Positions 7,847 through 18,676 are shown, numbered from the stretch's first letter. The stretch is DNA of 38,071 bases from Chryseobacterium sp. (GCA_018260475.1 JAGLBA010000018.1:1-38071); one strand, 5' to 3'. Notes: generated by a model from the sequence alone, not told the origin. A program made the numbers and translations.

Positions 7847-10800
7847 ATGTCAAATAGAAATAAAACAAGCAGATTTACAAAAATCTCAATCGGATTAGCG
7901 TCTCCGGAATCTATCTTGCAGGAATCCCGCGGGGAAATCCTAAAGCCGGAAACCATCAACTACCGGACGCACAAGCCGGAACGCGATGGGCTTTTCTGCG
8001 AAAAAATCTTCGGTCCTGTAAAAGATTACGAATGTGCCTGCGGAAAATATAAGAGAATCCGTTACAAAGGTATCGTATGCGACCGATGCGGTGTAGAAGT
8101 TACCGAGAAAAAAGTAAGAAGAGAGCGCATTGGCCACATCAATTTGGTGGTGCCTATCGCCCACATCTGGTATTTCCGTTCTTTGCCAAACAAAATCGGA
8201 TATCTTTTGGGATTGCCGTCCAAGAAATTGGATATGATCATCTACTACGAAAGATATGTAGTGATTCAGCAGGGTATCGCCAAAAAGGCCGATGGTTCCG
8301 ATTTCGAGGAAATGGAATTCCTTACTGAAGAAGAATATCTGGACATCGTGGATACGCTGCCGCAGGAAAATCAATACCTTGATGATTCCGACCCGAATAA
8401 ATTCATCGCAAAGATGGGTGCTGAAGCAGTGGAACAACTTCTTAGCAGAATCGATTTGGATTCTTTGTCTTTCGACCTACGCCACAAAGCACACCACGAA
8501 GGTTCTAAACAAAGAAGAACCGAGGCTCTGAAGCGTCTGAATGTGGTGGAAGCCCTTCGAGGTGCGAATACAAGAATGATAAACAAGCCGGAATGGATGA
8601 TCATGCGTGTCCTTCCTGTAATCCCGCCGGAATTGCGTCCGCTAGTGCCATTGGATGGTGGCCGTTTTGCAACTTCCGACCTGAATGACCTTTATAGAAG
8701 GGTCATCATCAGAAACAACCGTCTGAAAAGACTTTTGGAAATCAAAGCGCCGGAAGTTATCTTGCGTAATGAGAAGCGTATGCTTCAGGAATCTGTGGAT
8801 TCATTGTTTGATAACACAAGAAAATCTTCTGCGGTAAAATCTGAATCCAACCGTCCGCTAAAATCCCTTTCTGATTCATTGAAAGGTAAGCAAGGGCGTT
8901 TTCGTCAAAACCTATTGGGTAAAAGGGTAGACTACTCTGCGCGTTCCGTAATTGTAGTTGGGCCAAACCTTCAACTACACGAGTGTGGTATCCCGAAAGA
9001 TATGGCGGCAGAACTTTACAAACCATTCATCATCAGAAAATTGATTGAAAGAGGTATTGTAAAAACCGTAAAATCAGCGAAAAGAATCATCGACAGAAAA
9101 GAACCTGTTGTTTATGATATCTTGGAAGGTGTGATGAAAGGTCACCCCGTGTTGCTAAACCGTGCGCCAACTCTGCACAGGCTTGGTATCCAGGCATTCC
9201 AGCCAAAAATGATTGAAGGTAAAGCAATCCAATTACACCCATTGGTAACTACGGCATTCAACGCCGACTTTGATGGTGACCAGATGGCGGTTCACTTGCC
9301 ACTCGGTCCGGAAGCGATTTTGGAAGCGCAACTCTTGATGTTGGGTTCTCAAAACATCTTGAACCCTGCGAATGGTTCCCCAATTACCGTACCTTCTCAG
9401 GACATGGTTTTGGGTCTGTATTACATGACCAAAGAAGCACATTCTACCGAGGATCATAAAGTGTTGGGGGAAGGCCTAGTATTTTACTCCCCAGAAGAAG
9501 CAGAGATTGCTTATGCTGAAGGAAAAGTTTCCCTAAACGCAAAAGTAAGATGCCGCGTGCCGGTGAAAGAAGATGGCGAATTGGTAACTAAACTTACAGA
9601 AACTACGGTAGGGAGAATCATCTTCAACCAAATCGTTCCGAAACAAGTTGGTTATATTGATGAATTATTGACCAAAAAATCTTTGAGAAATGTTATCGGC
9701 CGCATCCTAGCAGATACAGATTTCCCTACCACGGTGAAATTCTTGGATGATATGAAGGATCTTGGATATTCCAACGCATTCAAAGGCGGACTTTCCTTCT
9801 CCCTCGGCGATATCGTAATACCGGAAGAGAAAAAAGGCATGATCGCTACTGCGGTGGAAAATGTAGATGAAATTAAGGCCAACTATAACATGGGTCTTAT
9901 CACAGATAACGAGCGTTATAACCAAGTAATCGATGTTTGGACGAATACCAACGCTGGTCTCACCGAGATGATTATGAGCAGAATGAAAACCGACCAAGGT
10001 GGGTTCAACTCTGTGTATATGATGCTTGATTCCGGGGCCAGGGGTTCCAAAGAACAGATTCGCCAGCTTTCTGGTATGCGTGGTTTGATGGCTAAGCCTC
10101 AGAAAGCCGGTGCTGCCGGTGCTGAGATCATCGAAAACCCGATTGTGGCAAACTTTAAGGAAGGTCTGTCCATTCTCGAGTACTTTATCTCCACTCACGG
10201 TGCGCGTAAAGGTCTTGCGGATACTGCACTTAAAACTGCCGATGCAGGTTACCTAACCCGTAGATTGGTGGATGTGGCACAGGACATCATCATCACCGAA
10301 AAAGATTGCGGTACCCTCCGTGGAACCGAAGTTTCTGCTTTGAAGAAAAATGATGAAATCGTGGAACGCATCTCCGAGAGAATTCTTGGTAGAGTATCAT
10401 TGCACAATATTTACGACCCTGAAACCGATGAGGTTTTGGTGGAAGCAAACCAGTTAATTACCGAAGCTTTAGCAAAAAAAATAGAGGAAGCGGGTATCGA
10501 AAGTGTAGAGGTTCGTTCACCTCTTACTTGCGAAACCAAGAGAGGTATATGTGCGACTTGCTATGGTAGAAACCTTGCGACCGGTAAGCCGATTCACATG
10601 GGTGAGGCCGTGGGCGTTATTGCTGCACAGTCCATCGGGGAGCCGGGTACACAGTTGACGCTTCGTACCTTCCACCAGGGTGGAACTGCGGGGAATGTCT
10701 CGGAAAACCCTTCTATTGTTGCCAGAAGAGATGGTATCGTGGAGATGGATGATGTGAGAACCATTACCTCCGAAGATGAAAGCGGAAACAGCCAGGAAAT

Positions 10801-12112
10801 GGTGGTGTCCCGTTCCACGGAATTCCGTTTGGTAGCAGATAATGAATTGAGAACACCGCTGATGGTGGCTAACTTGCCGTATGGTTCTGCCTTGATGGTG
10901 AAGCCGGGCGACAAAGTAAAAAAAGGCGACCTTATTGCCAAGTGGGATCCGTACAACGCGGTAATCATCGCGGAAACTGCTGGTAAGGTAGAGTACGAAG
11001 ATATTATCCAAGGTATTTCCTTCCAATTGGAAATTGACGAACAAACAGGTTTCGAGGAGAAAGTAATCTCGGAATCCAGAAATAAGAAAGCCGTTCCTAC
11101 CCTGAAGGTTGTAGATTCTAAAGGCGTGGAGCAAAAAGCCTATAACCTTCCTGTGGGTGCCCACCTTATGGTAAACGATGGTGAGAAGATTAAGGCTGGT
11201 AAAGTAATGATCAAGATTCCAAGAAAATCCGCAAAAACAGGGGATATTACAGGGGGTCTACCGAGAGTTACCGAACTATTCGAAGCGCGTAACCCATCCA
11301 ACCCGGCTGTGGTTACAGAAATCGATGGAGTGGTTTCTTATGGCAAAATCAAGCGTGGTAACCGCGAGCTCATCGTGGAAGCGAAAACGGGCGAGCGCAA
11401 AACTTACCTCGTGAAGCTTTCCAACCAAATCTTGGTTCAGGAGAATGACTATGTGCGCGCCGGATCACCACTATCAGATGGTTCCGTTACGCCGGATGAC
11501 ATCCTTAGAATCAAAGGTCCAACTGCGGTACAAGAATATCTTGTAAATGAAATTCAGGAAGTTTACCGCCTACAAGGGGTGAAAATTGATGATAAGCATT
11601 TCGAGATTATCGTACGCCAGATGATGACCAAAGTAAATATCGTAGATGGTGGGGATACCCGCTTCCTCGAAGGTGCTCTGGAGCATAAGATCGACTTCCT
11701 CGAAGAAAACAACCGCGTTTTCGGATTGAAGGTAGTAACCGAAGCCGGAGATTCTAAAGAATTCAAGCCTGGGCAAATGATTACCGCGAGAGAACTCCGT
11801 GATGAGAATTCTAAACTGAAACGCGAAGATTTGAAGTTGGTGGAGGTGCGCGAGGCATTGCCGGCTACGGCAACTCCTGTATTGCAGGGGATTACCAGAG
11901 CGGCGCTTCAAACCAAATCTTTCATGTCCGCAGCATCCTTCCAGGAAACTACTAAAGTTTTAAACGAAGCCGCAGTAGCAGGTAAAGTGGACGAACTGAA
12001 CGGTCTGAAAGAAAATGTAATCGTAGGTCATAGAATTCCAGCAGGTACTGGTCTGAAAGACTTCCAGAACATTATCGTAGGATCCAAAAAGGAATTCGAG
12101 GATATTAACTAA
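7847..12112 (+). CDS. rpoC: DNA-directed RNA polymerase subunit beta'
   Basis: The catalytic beta' subunit, 1421 residues. The N-terminal zinc site is present ([20 protein letters not shown], four cysteines), as is the catalytic Mg2+ loop NADFDGDQ (N472 to Q479) and the second zinc site around [15 protein letters not shown]. The bridge-helix/trigger-loop region ([20 protein letters not shown]) is intact. It is co-transcribed with rpoB. A DUF3467 gene follows after 95 bases and a terminator after that. Confidence 0.99.
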   Translation: MSNRNKTSRFTKISIGLASPESILQESRGEILKPETINYRTHKPERDGLFCEKIFGPVKDYECACGKYKRIRYKGIVCDRCGVEVTEKKVRRERIGHINLVVPIAHIWYFRSLPNKIGYLLGLPSKKLDMIIYYERYVVIQQGIAKKADGSDFEEMEFLTEEEYLDIVDTLPQENQYLDDSDPNKFIAKMGAEAVEQLLSRIDLDSLSFDLRHKAHHEGSKQRRTEALKRLNVVEALRGANTRMINKPEWMIMRVLPVIPPELRPLVPLDGGRFATSDLNDLYRRVIIRNNRLKRLLEIKAPEVILRNEKRMLQESVDSLFDNTRKSSAVKSESNRPLKSLSDSLKGKQGRFRQNLLGKRVDYSARSVIVVGPNLQLHECGIPKDMAAELYKPFIIRKLIERGIVKTVKSAKRIIDRKEPVVYDILEGVMKGHPVLLNRAPTLHRLGIQAFQPKMIEGKAIQLHPLVTTAFNADFDGDQMAVHLPLGPEAILEAQLLMLGSQNILNPANGSPITVPSQDMVLGLYYMTKEAHSTEDHKVLGEGLVFYSPEEAEIAYAEGKVSLNAKVRCRVPVKEDGELVTKLTETTVGRIIFNQIVPKQVGYIDELLTKKSLRNVIGRILADTDFPTTVKFLDDMKDLGYSNAFKGGLSFSLGDIVIPEEKKGMIATAVENVDEIKANYNMGLITDNERYNQVIDVWTNTNAGLTEMIMSRMKTDQGGFNSVYMMLDSGARGSKEQIRQLSGMRGLMAKPQKAGAAGAEIIENPIVANFKEGLSILEYFISTHGARKGLADTALKTADAGYLTRRLVDVAQDIIITEKDCGTLRGTEVSALKKNDEIVERISERILGRVSLHNIYDPETDEVLVEANQLITEALAKKIEEAGIESVEVRSPLTCETKRGICATCYGRNLATGKPIHMGEAVGVIAAQSIGEPGTQLTLRTFHQGGTAGNVSENPSIVARRDGIVEMDDVRTITSEDESGNSQEMVVSRSTEFRLVADNELRTPLMVANLPYGSALMVKPGDKVKKGDLIAKWDPYNAVIIAETAGKVEYEDIIQGISFQLEIDEQTGFEEKVISESRNKKAVPTLKVVDSKGVEQKAYNLPVGAHLMVNDGEKIKAGKVMIKIPRKSAKTGDITGGLPRVTELFEARNPSNPAVVTEIDGVVSYGKIKRGNRELIVEAKTGERKTYLVKLSNQILVQENDYVRAGSPLSDGSVTPDDILRIKGPTAVQEYLVNEIQEVYRLQGVKIDDKHFEIIVRQMMTKVNIVDGGDTRFLEGALEHKIDFLEENNRVFGLKVVTEAGDSKEFKPGQMITARELRDENSKLKREDLKLVEVREALPATATPVLQGITRAALQTKSFMSAASFQETTKVLNEAAVAGKVDELNGLKENVIVGHRIPAGTGLKDFQNIIVGSKKEFEDIN

Positions 12113-12207
12113 AATTTAATTATAGATTAAGGATTTTAAATTCGAAAAGATTTATATTCGTAGTCTATAATTTATTACAATAATTTACAATTTAAAATTT
12201 TTTAAAA

Positions 12208-12510
12208 ATGGACAACCAAAATCAAGACCCGAACAACATTAACATCCAACTGAACGAAATGGTAGCGGCAGGTGTATATTGCAACCTTGCGCTAGTAAAC
12301 CACTCACCTTCAGAATTCGTGGTGGATTTCATCCAATTGATGCCAGGTGTACAGCAGGCAAATGTAAGATCCCGTGTGATCCTTGCTCCGCTACATGCTA
12401 AAAGAGTGATGAACGCGCTTCAGCAAAACATCTCAAACTACGAGCAACAATTCGGCGAAATAAAAGAAAACGAACCATTCGTATTGGGTCAGAACGATGT
12501 TCAGGCTTAA
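12208..12510 (+). CDS. DUF3467 family protein
   Basis: A 100-residue protein of the DUF3467 family, which in Bacteroidota is often found directly behind rpoC. Family features visible are the central EFVVDFIQLMPGV and the RVILAPLHAKR segment. It is soluble, has no signal peptide, and its function is not established. Its position in the rpoBC transcript and small size suggest a cytoplasmic partner or housekeeping role, which is inference only. The spacer upstream ends in a degenerate 7-base pattern (TTTACAA, TTTAAAA, 12184-12197). Confidence 0.9.
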   Translation: MDNQNQDPNNINIQLNEMVAAGVYCNLALVNHSPSEFVVDFIQLMPGVQQANVRSRVILAPLHAKRVMNALQQNISNYEQQFGEIKENEPFVLGQNDVQA

Positions 12511-12533
12511 TCCTGAAACCGTTTCATAAACAA

Positions 12534-12562
12534 ATCCCTGTCGGCAACGGCAGGGATTTTTT
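12534..12562 (+). terminator. Terminator of the rpoB-rpoC-DUF3467 operon
   Basis: ATCCCTG (12534-12540) and CAGGGAT (12551-12557) form a perfect 7-bp stem with a 10-base loop, followed by a T-run. It lies 24 bases past the DUF3467 stop codon. Confidence 0.9.
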
Positions 12563-12681
12563 GATTAAATCTGATGTGAAATAGATATTTATAATAAAAT
12601 TAAGCTAATTAATGCTTTTACATTCATGCAAAAAAATTGCTTTATCGTTCCTATTTTTTTAATAATATTTAAAAATTATTA

Positions 12682-12710
12682 TTGTATCAATGATAATAAT
12701 CATATATTTG
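12682..12710 (+). promoter_or_regulatory. Promoter: TTG, 18-bp spacer, TATATTTG
   Basis: A good Bacteroidota promoter: TTG (12682-12684), 18 bases, TATATTTG (12703-12710). It overlaps the upstream ATG at 12690, which argues for the lipoprotein start at 12729. Confidence 0.7.
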
Positions 12711-12728
12711 AAACCATTATACAAGACT

Positions 12729-13103
12729 ATGTTTAGATTATTAACATTCATCACATTCTTCCTGCTTTCATGTAAACCTCGGGAGGTTACGAAGAAAGTG
12801 GAATTTCCACAATCCAGAACACAAGTTATGACTGAGGGTTACAGAAAATCGCCAAATCCGGATTCTTCTAGGATTCTATGGTACAAAACTGAGCAAAGTG
12901 TAAATGCTATGGCTCCTTGGTATCTTTATTTTGTGACGGATAAAGATGGTAAGGAAATTATTCTAAAAGAGCAACGCATTTTGGCGGAGAAAATATATTG
13001 GAAAGACAAAAATACATTAGCAATCATCCCTTACCGAGAAATGATACAGGAAGAAAGCTTGGAAAATCCTAATAAAAATGAAATCCTAATAAATATAAAA
13101 TAA
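12729..13103 (+). CDS. Small predicted lipoprotein
   Basis: A 124-residue protein starting MFRLLTFITFFLLSC, a lipoprotein signal peptide with the modified cysteine in LLSC. The rest is hydrophilic, with a DKDGKEI and a KDKNTLAIIP segment, and matches no family I recognise. An ATG at 12690 would add 13 residues before the signal, but it lies inside the promoter, so 12729 is preferred. The next gene, also with a lipobox, starts six bases after the stop, so the two probably form one transcript. Likely an outer-membrane or periplasmic lipoprotein of unknown role. Confidence 0.7.
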   Translation: MFRLLTFITFFLLSCKPREVTKKVEFPQSRTQVMTEGYRKSPNPDSSRILWYKTEQSVNAMAPWYLYFVTDKDGKEIILKEQRILAEKIYWKDKNTLAIIPYREMIQEESLENPNKNEILINIK

Positions 13104-13109
13104 GTTTCT

Positions 13110-14869
13110 ATGAATAACAACTACCATATTCGCGGATTGCTTGTGTTAGGCTCAGTGTTGATGCTTACAGCTTGTCAGCATTTTAATCAAGACTATTCCA
13201 AAATCACTCCTGTTAAAAAGTCCCCCACTGCCACCGATGCTGTGGCATCAGTAAAAAAACAATTGAGAGAGGAACATACGGCTACTTCCCGTGTTTTCGC
13301 CTTCGGTACAACTGAGGCTGATGATGCACTGAGAAAGCAGCTTTTGATGGATCTTTCTAAGCCGGGACAAAATTTTTACCGAGATATAGCCGATCGAAAA
13401 GAGAGAAAGGCTCAAGGCAAGAAATTACCAGGTGAAAAGGCCGGCATAGAAGAAATTGCCAAGTATAGGCGAGAAATCACAATGCCTATTGGGACTGATA
13501 AGATGCTTTATGAAGACGGTTTTCTCGTAAAAGAATATGATAAAGCGTTACAGAGCCGCATATTCCAGGATGCCAAGAAAGTCGGATATAAGACTTCTAA
13601 AGCAGGGACTTACTCTTTGGCTAATGTGTTATGGAAGGAAAGAGGTCCAAACAATATTCCTGGTAGGATGAGGAATTTAGTGGTTTCCCCTACCAATCCT
13701 AACAAATGGTACGCAGGTTCGGCTGGTGGCGGTGTGTGGATGTCTGAGGATGGTGGAACCAATTGGCGTTCCACAACTGATATGCAAGTGCCAAATCTAG
13801 CCAATACGACTGTTGCTATATCTCCTGCAAATCCTTCAATAGTGTATTCCGGAACAGGAGAGCCATTTGGTAACTTAGATGCCATTACGGGTTCGGGATT
13901 AATAAAATCTATCGATGGCGGAGAAACTTGGTCAAGAATTAGTGGGACAGAAAGCTTTGGCAGCGTGGGAAGGCTTGCTGTCAACCCAACGAATGCTAAT
14001 AACCTTGTAGTGGCTACTTCGAAAGGTATTTTTAAAACAACCGATGGCGGAGCTTCTTGGACTAAAACTTATTCAGGAAGTGGTACTTACTACAATGTTC
14101 AGGATTTAAAGGCGAGCAAGGATTTCAGCACGCTATATGCCTCTGTTAATACTTATGGTGTTATAAAATCTACAGATGGTGGAAATACATGGTCGTTGGT
14201 ATTTGATGCAGTAGTCAAAGCGAAAGGCATTAAAAGAATTGAATTTGACATCGCACCATCGGACAATATTTCCGAACACCGATCATTGTTGGCACAGATT
14301 CTAACCTCACTATGTCCCATATGGCACTTACGGAGAAGGGATATGATTACGCTTATGTAGAGGCTTCTAAAGATATGATAAATTGGACAATGGTTGGCGC
14401 TTATGATGAATCTACATTCAGCAACTGGACAGGTGTCGCGACTGCAAATGTGAATGAATCACTATTCCAAAAAAGTGTGCTTGATTTTGCGAGTAAATTT
14501 CCTGCCGGAACGGAAGTTGCCGTTAGACTAAGACTTCTTACAGATCCGGGCGCTACCGCATACGGCTGGGCAATAAAATCTATTGTACCGTCTTCTACGC
14601 TTGGTACCTCGGAAACAGTTTCTGCTGGCGAGAACATAGTGCTTGCGCCAAATCCGGTACATGATGTGGCTGATCTTTATCTGCCTAAGGGTGTGAAAGG
14701 CATGGTAAAAATAGGAATCTATGATACCAGCGGTAAGCAAATTCGTGTTATCGAAAAACCGGCAGCATCTAAAATCAGTTTTGATGTTAGAGATTTAGTA
14801 AAAGGACTTTACTTAGTGGTTCTTAAGTCAGACTCAGCAAGTCAGACCATAAAAATGCTAAAAGATTAA
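13110..14869 (+). pseudogene. Broken BNR-repeat protein with T9SS sorting domain
   Basis: Two overlapping frames form one gene. The first (13110-14360) has a signal with a lipobox (LMLTAC) and at least four Asp-box motifs (SEDGGTNW, SIDGGETW, TTDGGASW, STDGGNTW), as in sortilin/BNR beta-propellers. The second frame, open from 14249 to 14869, continues with TPIIVGTDSNLTMSHM and ends in a type A T9SS sorting domain (LAPNPVHDVADLY ... GLYLVVLKSD ... KMLKD). The switch lies between about 14249 and 14312. It may be one indel or the scar of a larger internal deletion, since homologous cell-surface proteins of this kind are usually longer. As read, the product would lose its sorting domain. Probably once secreted or surface-bound. 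A terminator follows. Confidence 0.8.
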
Positions 14870-14895
14870 CTGTTATATTTTTAAGTTTTATAATT

Positions 14896-14920
14896 AAGCG
14901 GGGTTTTCCCCGCTTTTTTT
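14896..14920 (+). terminator. Strong intrinsic terminator
   Basis: AAGCGGGG (14896-14903), loop TTTT, CCCCGCTT (14908-14915), then a T-run. It lies 27 bases after the stop of the broken T9SS gene. Confidence 0.92.
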
Positions 14921-15049
14921 ACGCCAACAGCGGATTACCTGCCGGCGTCACCACCTTTGGGAATCCCGGCCCATCCAAGGCGTACTTTTTAGGCGGTATG
15001 AATTTAAAATATCAGTTTTAAGGACGATCATGATATGGGCGCCTTTTCC
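14921..15049. other. Spacer with a possible minus-strand gene remnant
   Basis: On the minus strand a frame between two stops (about 15012-14921) reads KKYALDGPGFPKVVTPAGNP and then a stop. It looks protein-like but is about 30 codons with no start, so it may be the tail of a lost gene. I do not recognise it. Confidence 0.2.
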
Positions 15050-15160
15050 GGCTATCCACTGTATCTTTTTTGTGGGCGTATCGCCGCCTCCCTTCGGTCG
15101 GCGCCGCTCCGCCCACAAAAAAGGATGCCGTTCCTATCCGGGGCGCGCGGGATTCGCTGC
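15050..15160. repeat. Hairpin repeat element, copy A
   Basis: One of three copies of a dispersed element. TTTTTTGTGGGC (15066-15077) pairs perfectly with GCCCACAAAAAA (15111-15122). An inner CGCCG/CGGCG stem (15082-15086, 15099-15103) encloses the invariant CCTCCCTTCGGTC. The outer stem extends through GTATC with GATGC, including one G-U pair. It lies between the broken T9SS gene and the phosphodiesterase gene. Short ORFs across it are ignored. Confidence 0.8.
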
Positions 15161-15438
15161 CATTGCCACCGGCGAATTTTAGCAATATACAAGAACTTTC
15201 ATGGCAAAAAAATCCGTGTATATCTGCGAAAAATAGTAACCACAGAGCCACATAGCAATCATAGAGAACAAATTGAAATCACCGGGTGTTAATCTAAACA
15301 CAAAGACATAACCCTTTAACAAAAAAAGAAATCCCACGACACGAAGCCCTAATCCGTGAAATCTGCGAGCGATAGATTCTGAAAATTTCTCCCTTCGAAA
15401 TTTGCGCTGCTAAACTCTAAAGCATTAATTTTACAGGC
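15161..15438. other. Spacer made of repeat-like fragments, no gene
   Basis: No coding frame is credible here. The stretch contains phrases that look like interspersed spacer sequence rather than unique DNA: AACCACAGAGCCACATAG, CACAAAGACATAACCC, and twice a variant of AATCCGTG(T/A)...ATCTGCG (15212 and 15353). No promoter box with good spacing was found before the gene at 15439. Confidence 0.4.
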
Positions 15439-16713
15439 ATGAAAAATACCATCCTCTTTTTCCTGCTTGCGATATTCACTTCGACATTTGCGCAAAAACC
15501 CGAAGTCGATACTGCCCAAATCGTCATTCCAAATCGCAAGAACTCACCGGCGACCATGGACAAACCGTATGTCATTCTCATCTCCGCCGACGGATTTCGG
15601 CATGACTATGCCCAGAAATATAACGCCGAAAACCTGCTAAGACTTGCCGCCACCGGCGTACAAGCCGATGCCATGATTCCGAGTTTCCCGAGCATCACCG
15701 GACCAAACCACTATACGCTCATTACGGGGATGTACCCGTCCCACACAGGATTTGTGGATAATTATTTTTTTGACAACCAGCGGAAAGAATATTTTTCCAT
15801 GAGCAAGAAAGAAACAATTTCCGATGGATCGTGGCTAAATGGAGTGCCTCTTTGGAGTTTGGCGGAGCAGCAGGGAATGATTTCTGCGTCCCTTTTTTGG
15901 GTAGCGTCTAATAGCGATGCGGGTGGCACAAGGCCTACCTACTATTATGACTATCACGAACAATTTTCCGAGGACCAAAAAATCAATATACTTTTAAATT
16001 GGTTAAAACTTCCTGCAGAAGTTCGCCCGCATTTCATTACTTATTATTTTCCACAAGTAGATAAGAACGGGCATATCTACGGACCAAATGCGGTAGAAAC
16101 TAAAGACGCAGTGAAAATGGTGGATGAATATGTCGCTAAAATCGTGGCCAAGGTTAGTGCTTTAAATTTGCCGAATGTAAATTTTATATTTGTTTCTGAT
16201 CACGGGATGACGGATGTGGATACCGAAAACCCCATCGCCATTCCGCCCACGCTTCTGGATGAGAGCCGCTTCATCACGATCAGTGGCCAAACTCTCCTGC
16301 GAGTGATGGTAAAGAACGAGGCAGAAGTAAAGTCGGTTTATAAAAAATTAAAAAAAGAAAGAACTTCTGACTACAAGGTGTATCTCACAGATAAATTTCC
16401 AAAAAGGCTGCATTACAGAACCTCGGACGACCGTAGGCACCGAATTGGGCAAATTCTCCTGGTACCAAAAGCACCTAAAATTTTCCTCAGACCTGGCGAA
16501 AAAACCAAATCTGGCAAGCATGGTTACGATCCACGCCTTTCTCCGGATATGAAGGCGACCTTTTACGCATGGGGAGATGCCTTTAAACCAAATCTAAAAA
16601 TAAAGGCGTTCGAAAATGTACATGTCTATCCGCTCTTAACAAATATTTTAGATTTAAAAATCACCCAACCAATAGATGGGAAAATAGAAGTGTTGAAGGG
16701 CATTTTAAAATAG
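15439..16713 (+). CDS. Secreted nucleotide pyrophosphatase/phosphodiesterase (alkaline phosphatase superfamily)
   Basis: A 424-residue protein with an N-terminal signal peptide (MKNTILFFLLAIFTSTFAQ), so probably periplasmic. It belongs to the NPP (ENPP) branch of the alkaline phosphatase superfamily: metal ligand D51 in ISADGF, nucleophile T87 within FPSITGPNHYTLITG, the SDHGM metal motif and a late GKHGYDP histidine. NPP enzymes hydrolyse nucleotide or lipid phosphodiesters; the exact substrate cannot be read from sequence. It stands alone between repeat copy A and a 7-bp array. The alpha-amylase gene beyond is convergent. Confidence 0.9.
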   Translation: MKNTILFFLLAIFTSTFAQKPEVDTAQIVIPNRKNSPATMDKPYVILISADGFRHDYAQKYNAENLLRLAATGVQADAMIPSFPSITGPNHYTLITGMYPSHTGFVDNYFFDNQRKEYFSMSKKETISDGSWLNGVPLWSLAEQQGMISASLFWVASNSDAGGTRPTYYYDYHEQFSEDQKINILLNWLKLPAEVRPHFITYYFPQVDKNGHIYGPNAVETKDAVKMVDEYVAKIVAKVSALNLPNVNFIFVSDHGMTDVDTENPIAIPPTLLDESRFITISGQTLLRVMVKNEAEVKSVYKKLKKERTSDYKVYLTDKFPKRLHYRTSDDRRHRIGQILLVPKAPKIFLRPGEKTKSGKHGYDPRLSPDMKATFYAWGDAFKPNLKIKAFENVHVYPLLTNILDLKITQPIDGKIEVLKGILK

Positions 16714-16719
16714 ACAACG

Positions 16720-16747
16720 AGAACTAAGAGCCAAGAATTAAGAATTT
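16720..16747. repeat. 7-bp tandem array, AGAACCA type
   Basis: AGAACTA, AGAGCCA, AGAATTA, AGAATTT in register, starting seven bases after the phosphodiesterase stop codon. The remaining spacer to 16903 has no gene. I see no clear terminator for either convergent gene. Confidence 0.75.
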
Positions 16748-16903
16748 TTAGAGTTTTTCATACATATCTTTAGAAGTCACCGCAGACACGAAAGATTTTG
16801 GCACAGATATCACAATCCAACTTATCATAAATTCCCAAAATTAGTGCCCTCGGGAAAACCGTCGTGTCATTTGTGTTTAAATTTAACCACCAACGAACAA
16901 CCA

Positions 16904-18379
16904 TTACACCACCACCGTCCACACAGATACATTTCCAGCCGGTACAGGGAAGTTCCCCCAGCCGTTTTCATCTATCACCACGCGCTCCGGGAACCATCCA
17001 ATATAGTCGTAAAACTCACGGCCTGCCAAGTGTGCGCCTACTTCCATAGATTTCGTGCCTGCTTCCGCGTTGCTCATCACCACGGCACATCCAGCGTGTT
17101 CCTCGTTGCCGAAGCGCACCCATCCAATGCAGGTTGGGCTGTCGAAATAATCGGTTTGCGGGCCGTAGGCGAAATGTTTGCGTGCTTTCAGCAGTTCATC
17201 TATTTTCTCTACTTTATCGAGGAAAATTTCCTGGTCATTGCCTTCCTTATCCTTATCCACATAATGTCCACCGAAAAGATCCGGATAGAAAACACACGGA
17301 TAACCATCTACCCGAAGTAAAATCAGCGCATAGGCGAGCGGTTTAAACCAAGCTTCCACAGGCGCTTCCAGTTGTTGGAGCGGCTGTGTGTCGTGGTTGT
17401 CCACCAAAGAAACCGAGTGCAGAGGATCGGCAAGCGTAAGTGTATCATCAAAGATTGTACGCAGGTCGTAGGCGTTCCCAGCAAGCGAAGCCAAATGAAA
17501 ACGGTGTTGCAAAGAACTGTCAAACAGGCTCATACTGCCCTCCGTAGCAGCAATGTATTTTTGTAAAAGTTCCAGATTTCCCGGTGCCCAATATTCCCCA
17601 ACGGCAAAGATATTTTTGTCGGTATTGTGGCGCAGCATCAGCAGCCATTCCTTATAGAATCGCGGCGACTGGTGTTTCACGGCATCCAGGCGCACACCGT
17701 CAAAATGAATCTGGTCGTGGTACCATTTGCCCCAATGGTTCAGTTCGGCACGCACGAAGGGGTTACGGTGCTCTATATCATTGTACATCAGGTAGTCGTA
17801 GTTCCCTTTTTCATCATCGATCAGCTCTTCCCATCCATCGCCATGGTCGTGGATGATTTGGTATATCCCCTTATCCATGCCCTCCGCGTAATCTACACCG
17901 GTAAAGCATGTGAAATCCCATTGAAAGTTCGAGTATGTATCGCCACGCGCGAAGTTAAATTTCGTGTAAGATTCTATCTCAAAAGGTTCAGAAATCACTT
18001 GTTGGCGGTTTTCCTCGGAGACTTTTACAACCGTGAAGCGTTCCTTTTCATCTCCGCCGGCTTTGTGGTTCAGCACAATATCCGCTATGACGGATATGCC
18101 TTTGGATTGCAAGGTTTTGCAGGCGTTTAGGTATTGCTCGCGCGTGCCATATTTTGTCGGAATCGTTCCTTTTTGGTCAAATTCCCCCAGGTCGTAAAGG
18201 TCATACGGATCATAACCCACCGAAAACCCACCGCCCGCCGCCTTGTAAGCCGGTGGAAACCAAACGGATGAAATGCCCAAATCGGTAAGATAGTCGGAAA
18301 CCTCCGTAGCGTGGTCGAAAAGTTGTGCATCTCCATCGGAATACCAATGGAAAAATTGTATCATGGTAGCGTTTGTCAT
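16904..18379 (-). CDS. Cytoplasmic alpha-amylase, GH13
   Basis: A 491-residue glycoside hydrolase family 13 enzyme of the cytoplasmic alpha-amylase type (GH13_5, like E. coli AmyA), cleaving alpha-1,4-glucan internally. The four conserved regions are present: ADIVLNH, GVRLDAVKH with nucleophile D232, GEYW with acid/base E262, and VDNHD with transition-state D330. The protein starts MTNATMIQFFHW without a signal peptide, so it should act on intracellular glycogen or maltodextrins. A second ATG lies five codons in. No other glycogen genes are nearby. It is divergent from paaE, with repeat copy B between them. Confidence 0.95.
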   Translation of the reverse strand: MTNATMIQFFHWYSDGDAQLFDHATEVSDYLTDLGISSVWFPPAYKAAGGGFSVGYDPYDLYDLGEFDQKGTIPTKYGTREQYLNACKTLQSKGISVIADIVLNHKAGGDEKERFTVVKVSEENRQQVISEPFEIESYTKFNFARGDTYSNFQWDFTCFTGVDYAEGMDKGIYQIIHDHGDGWEELIDDEKGNYDYLMYNDIEHRNPFVRAELNHWGKWYHDQIHFDGVRLDAVKHQSPRFYKEWLLMLRHNTDKNIFAVGEYWAPGNLELLQKYIAATEGSMSLFDSSLQHRFHLASLAGNAYDLRTIFDDTLTLADPLHSVSLVDNHDTQPLQQLEAPVEAWFKPLAYALILLRVDGYPCVFYPDLFGGHYVDKDKEGNDQEIFLDKVEKIDELLKARKHFAYGPQTDYFDSPTCIGWVRFGNEEHAGCAVVMSNAEAGTKSMEVGAHLAGREFYDYIGWFPERVVIDENGWGNFPVPAGNVSVWTVVV

Positions 18380-18492
18380 GGTTTTAGTTTTTTTAATGAT
18401 AATAAAGCCACAAATTTAGTCAAAAAACCCGTAATTTATATTTTTTTAGGGAATTTAGGATGGTTTTATCGCATTCTTTTTAGGAGCTATTT

Positions 18493-18605
18493 CCCGCTGT
18501 CCACTGTATCTTTTCTGCGGGTGTTTCGCCGCCTCCCTTCGGTCGGCGCCACCCCACCCACAGAAAAGGATGCCGTTTCCATCGCGGCTAGGACAGCCGC
18601 GGAGC
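18493..18605. repeat. Hairpin repeat element, copy B
   Basis: Second copy. CTTTTCTGCGGGTG pairs with CACCCACAGAAAAG across the same CGCCTCCCTTCGGTC core. The stem bases differ from copy A on both arms, which supports selection on structure. It lies in the 325-bp divergent space between the amylase and paaE. The rest of that space (18380-18492, 18606-18676) is AT-rich with no gene. Confidence 0.8.
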
Positions 18606-18676
18606 CAGTATTTTGTTTTTTTCAATTAATTTTTTTTCAAAGCGAAATTTATTAATCCTCATAAGAAAAATATTAG

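Noticed and set aside
15066-15122. Terminator at repeat copy A
   Set aside because: The stem is long with a large GC-rich loop structure, and no T-run follows on the plus strand. Two other copies have the same layout, so it is a repeat element. A true terminator already stands at 14896.
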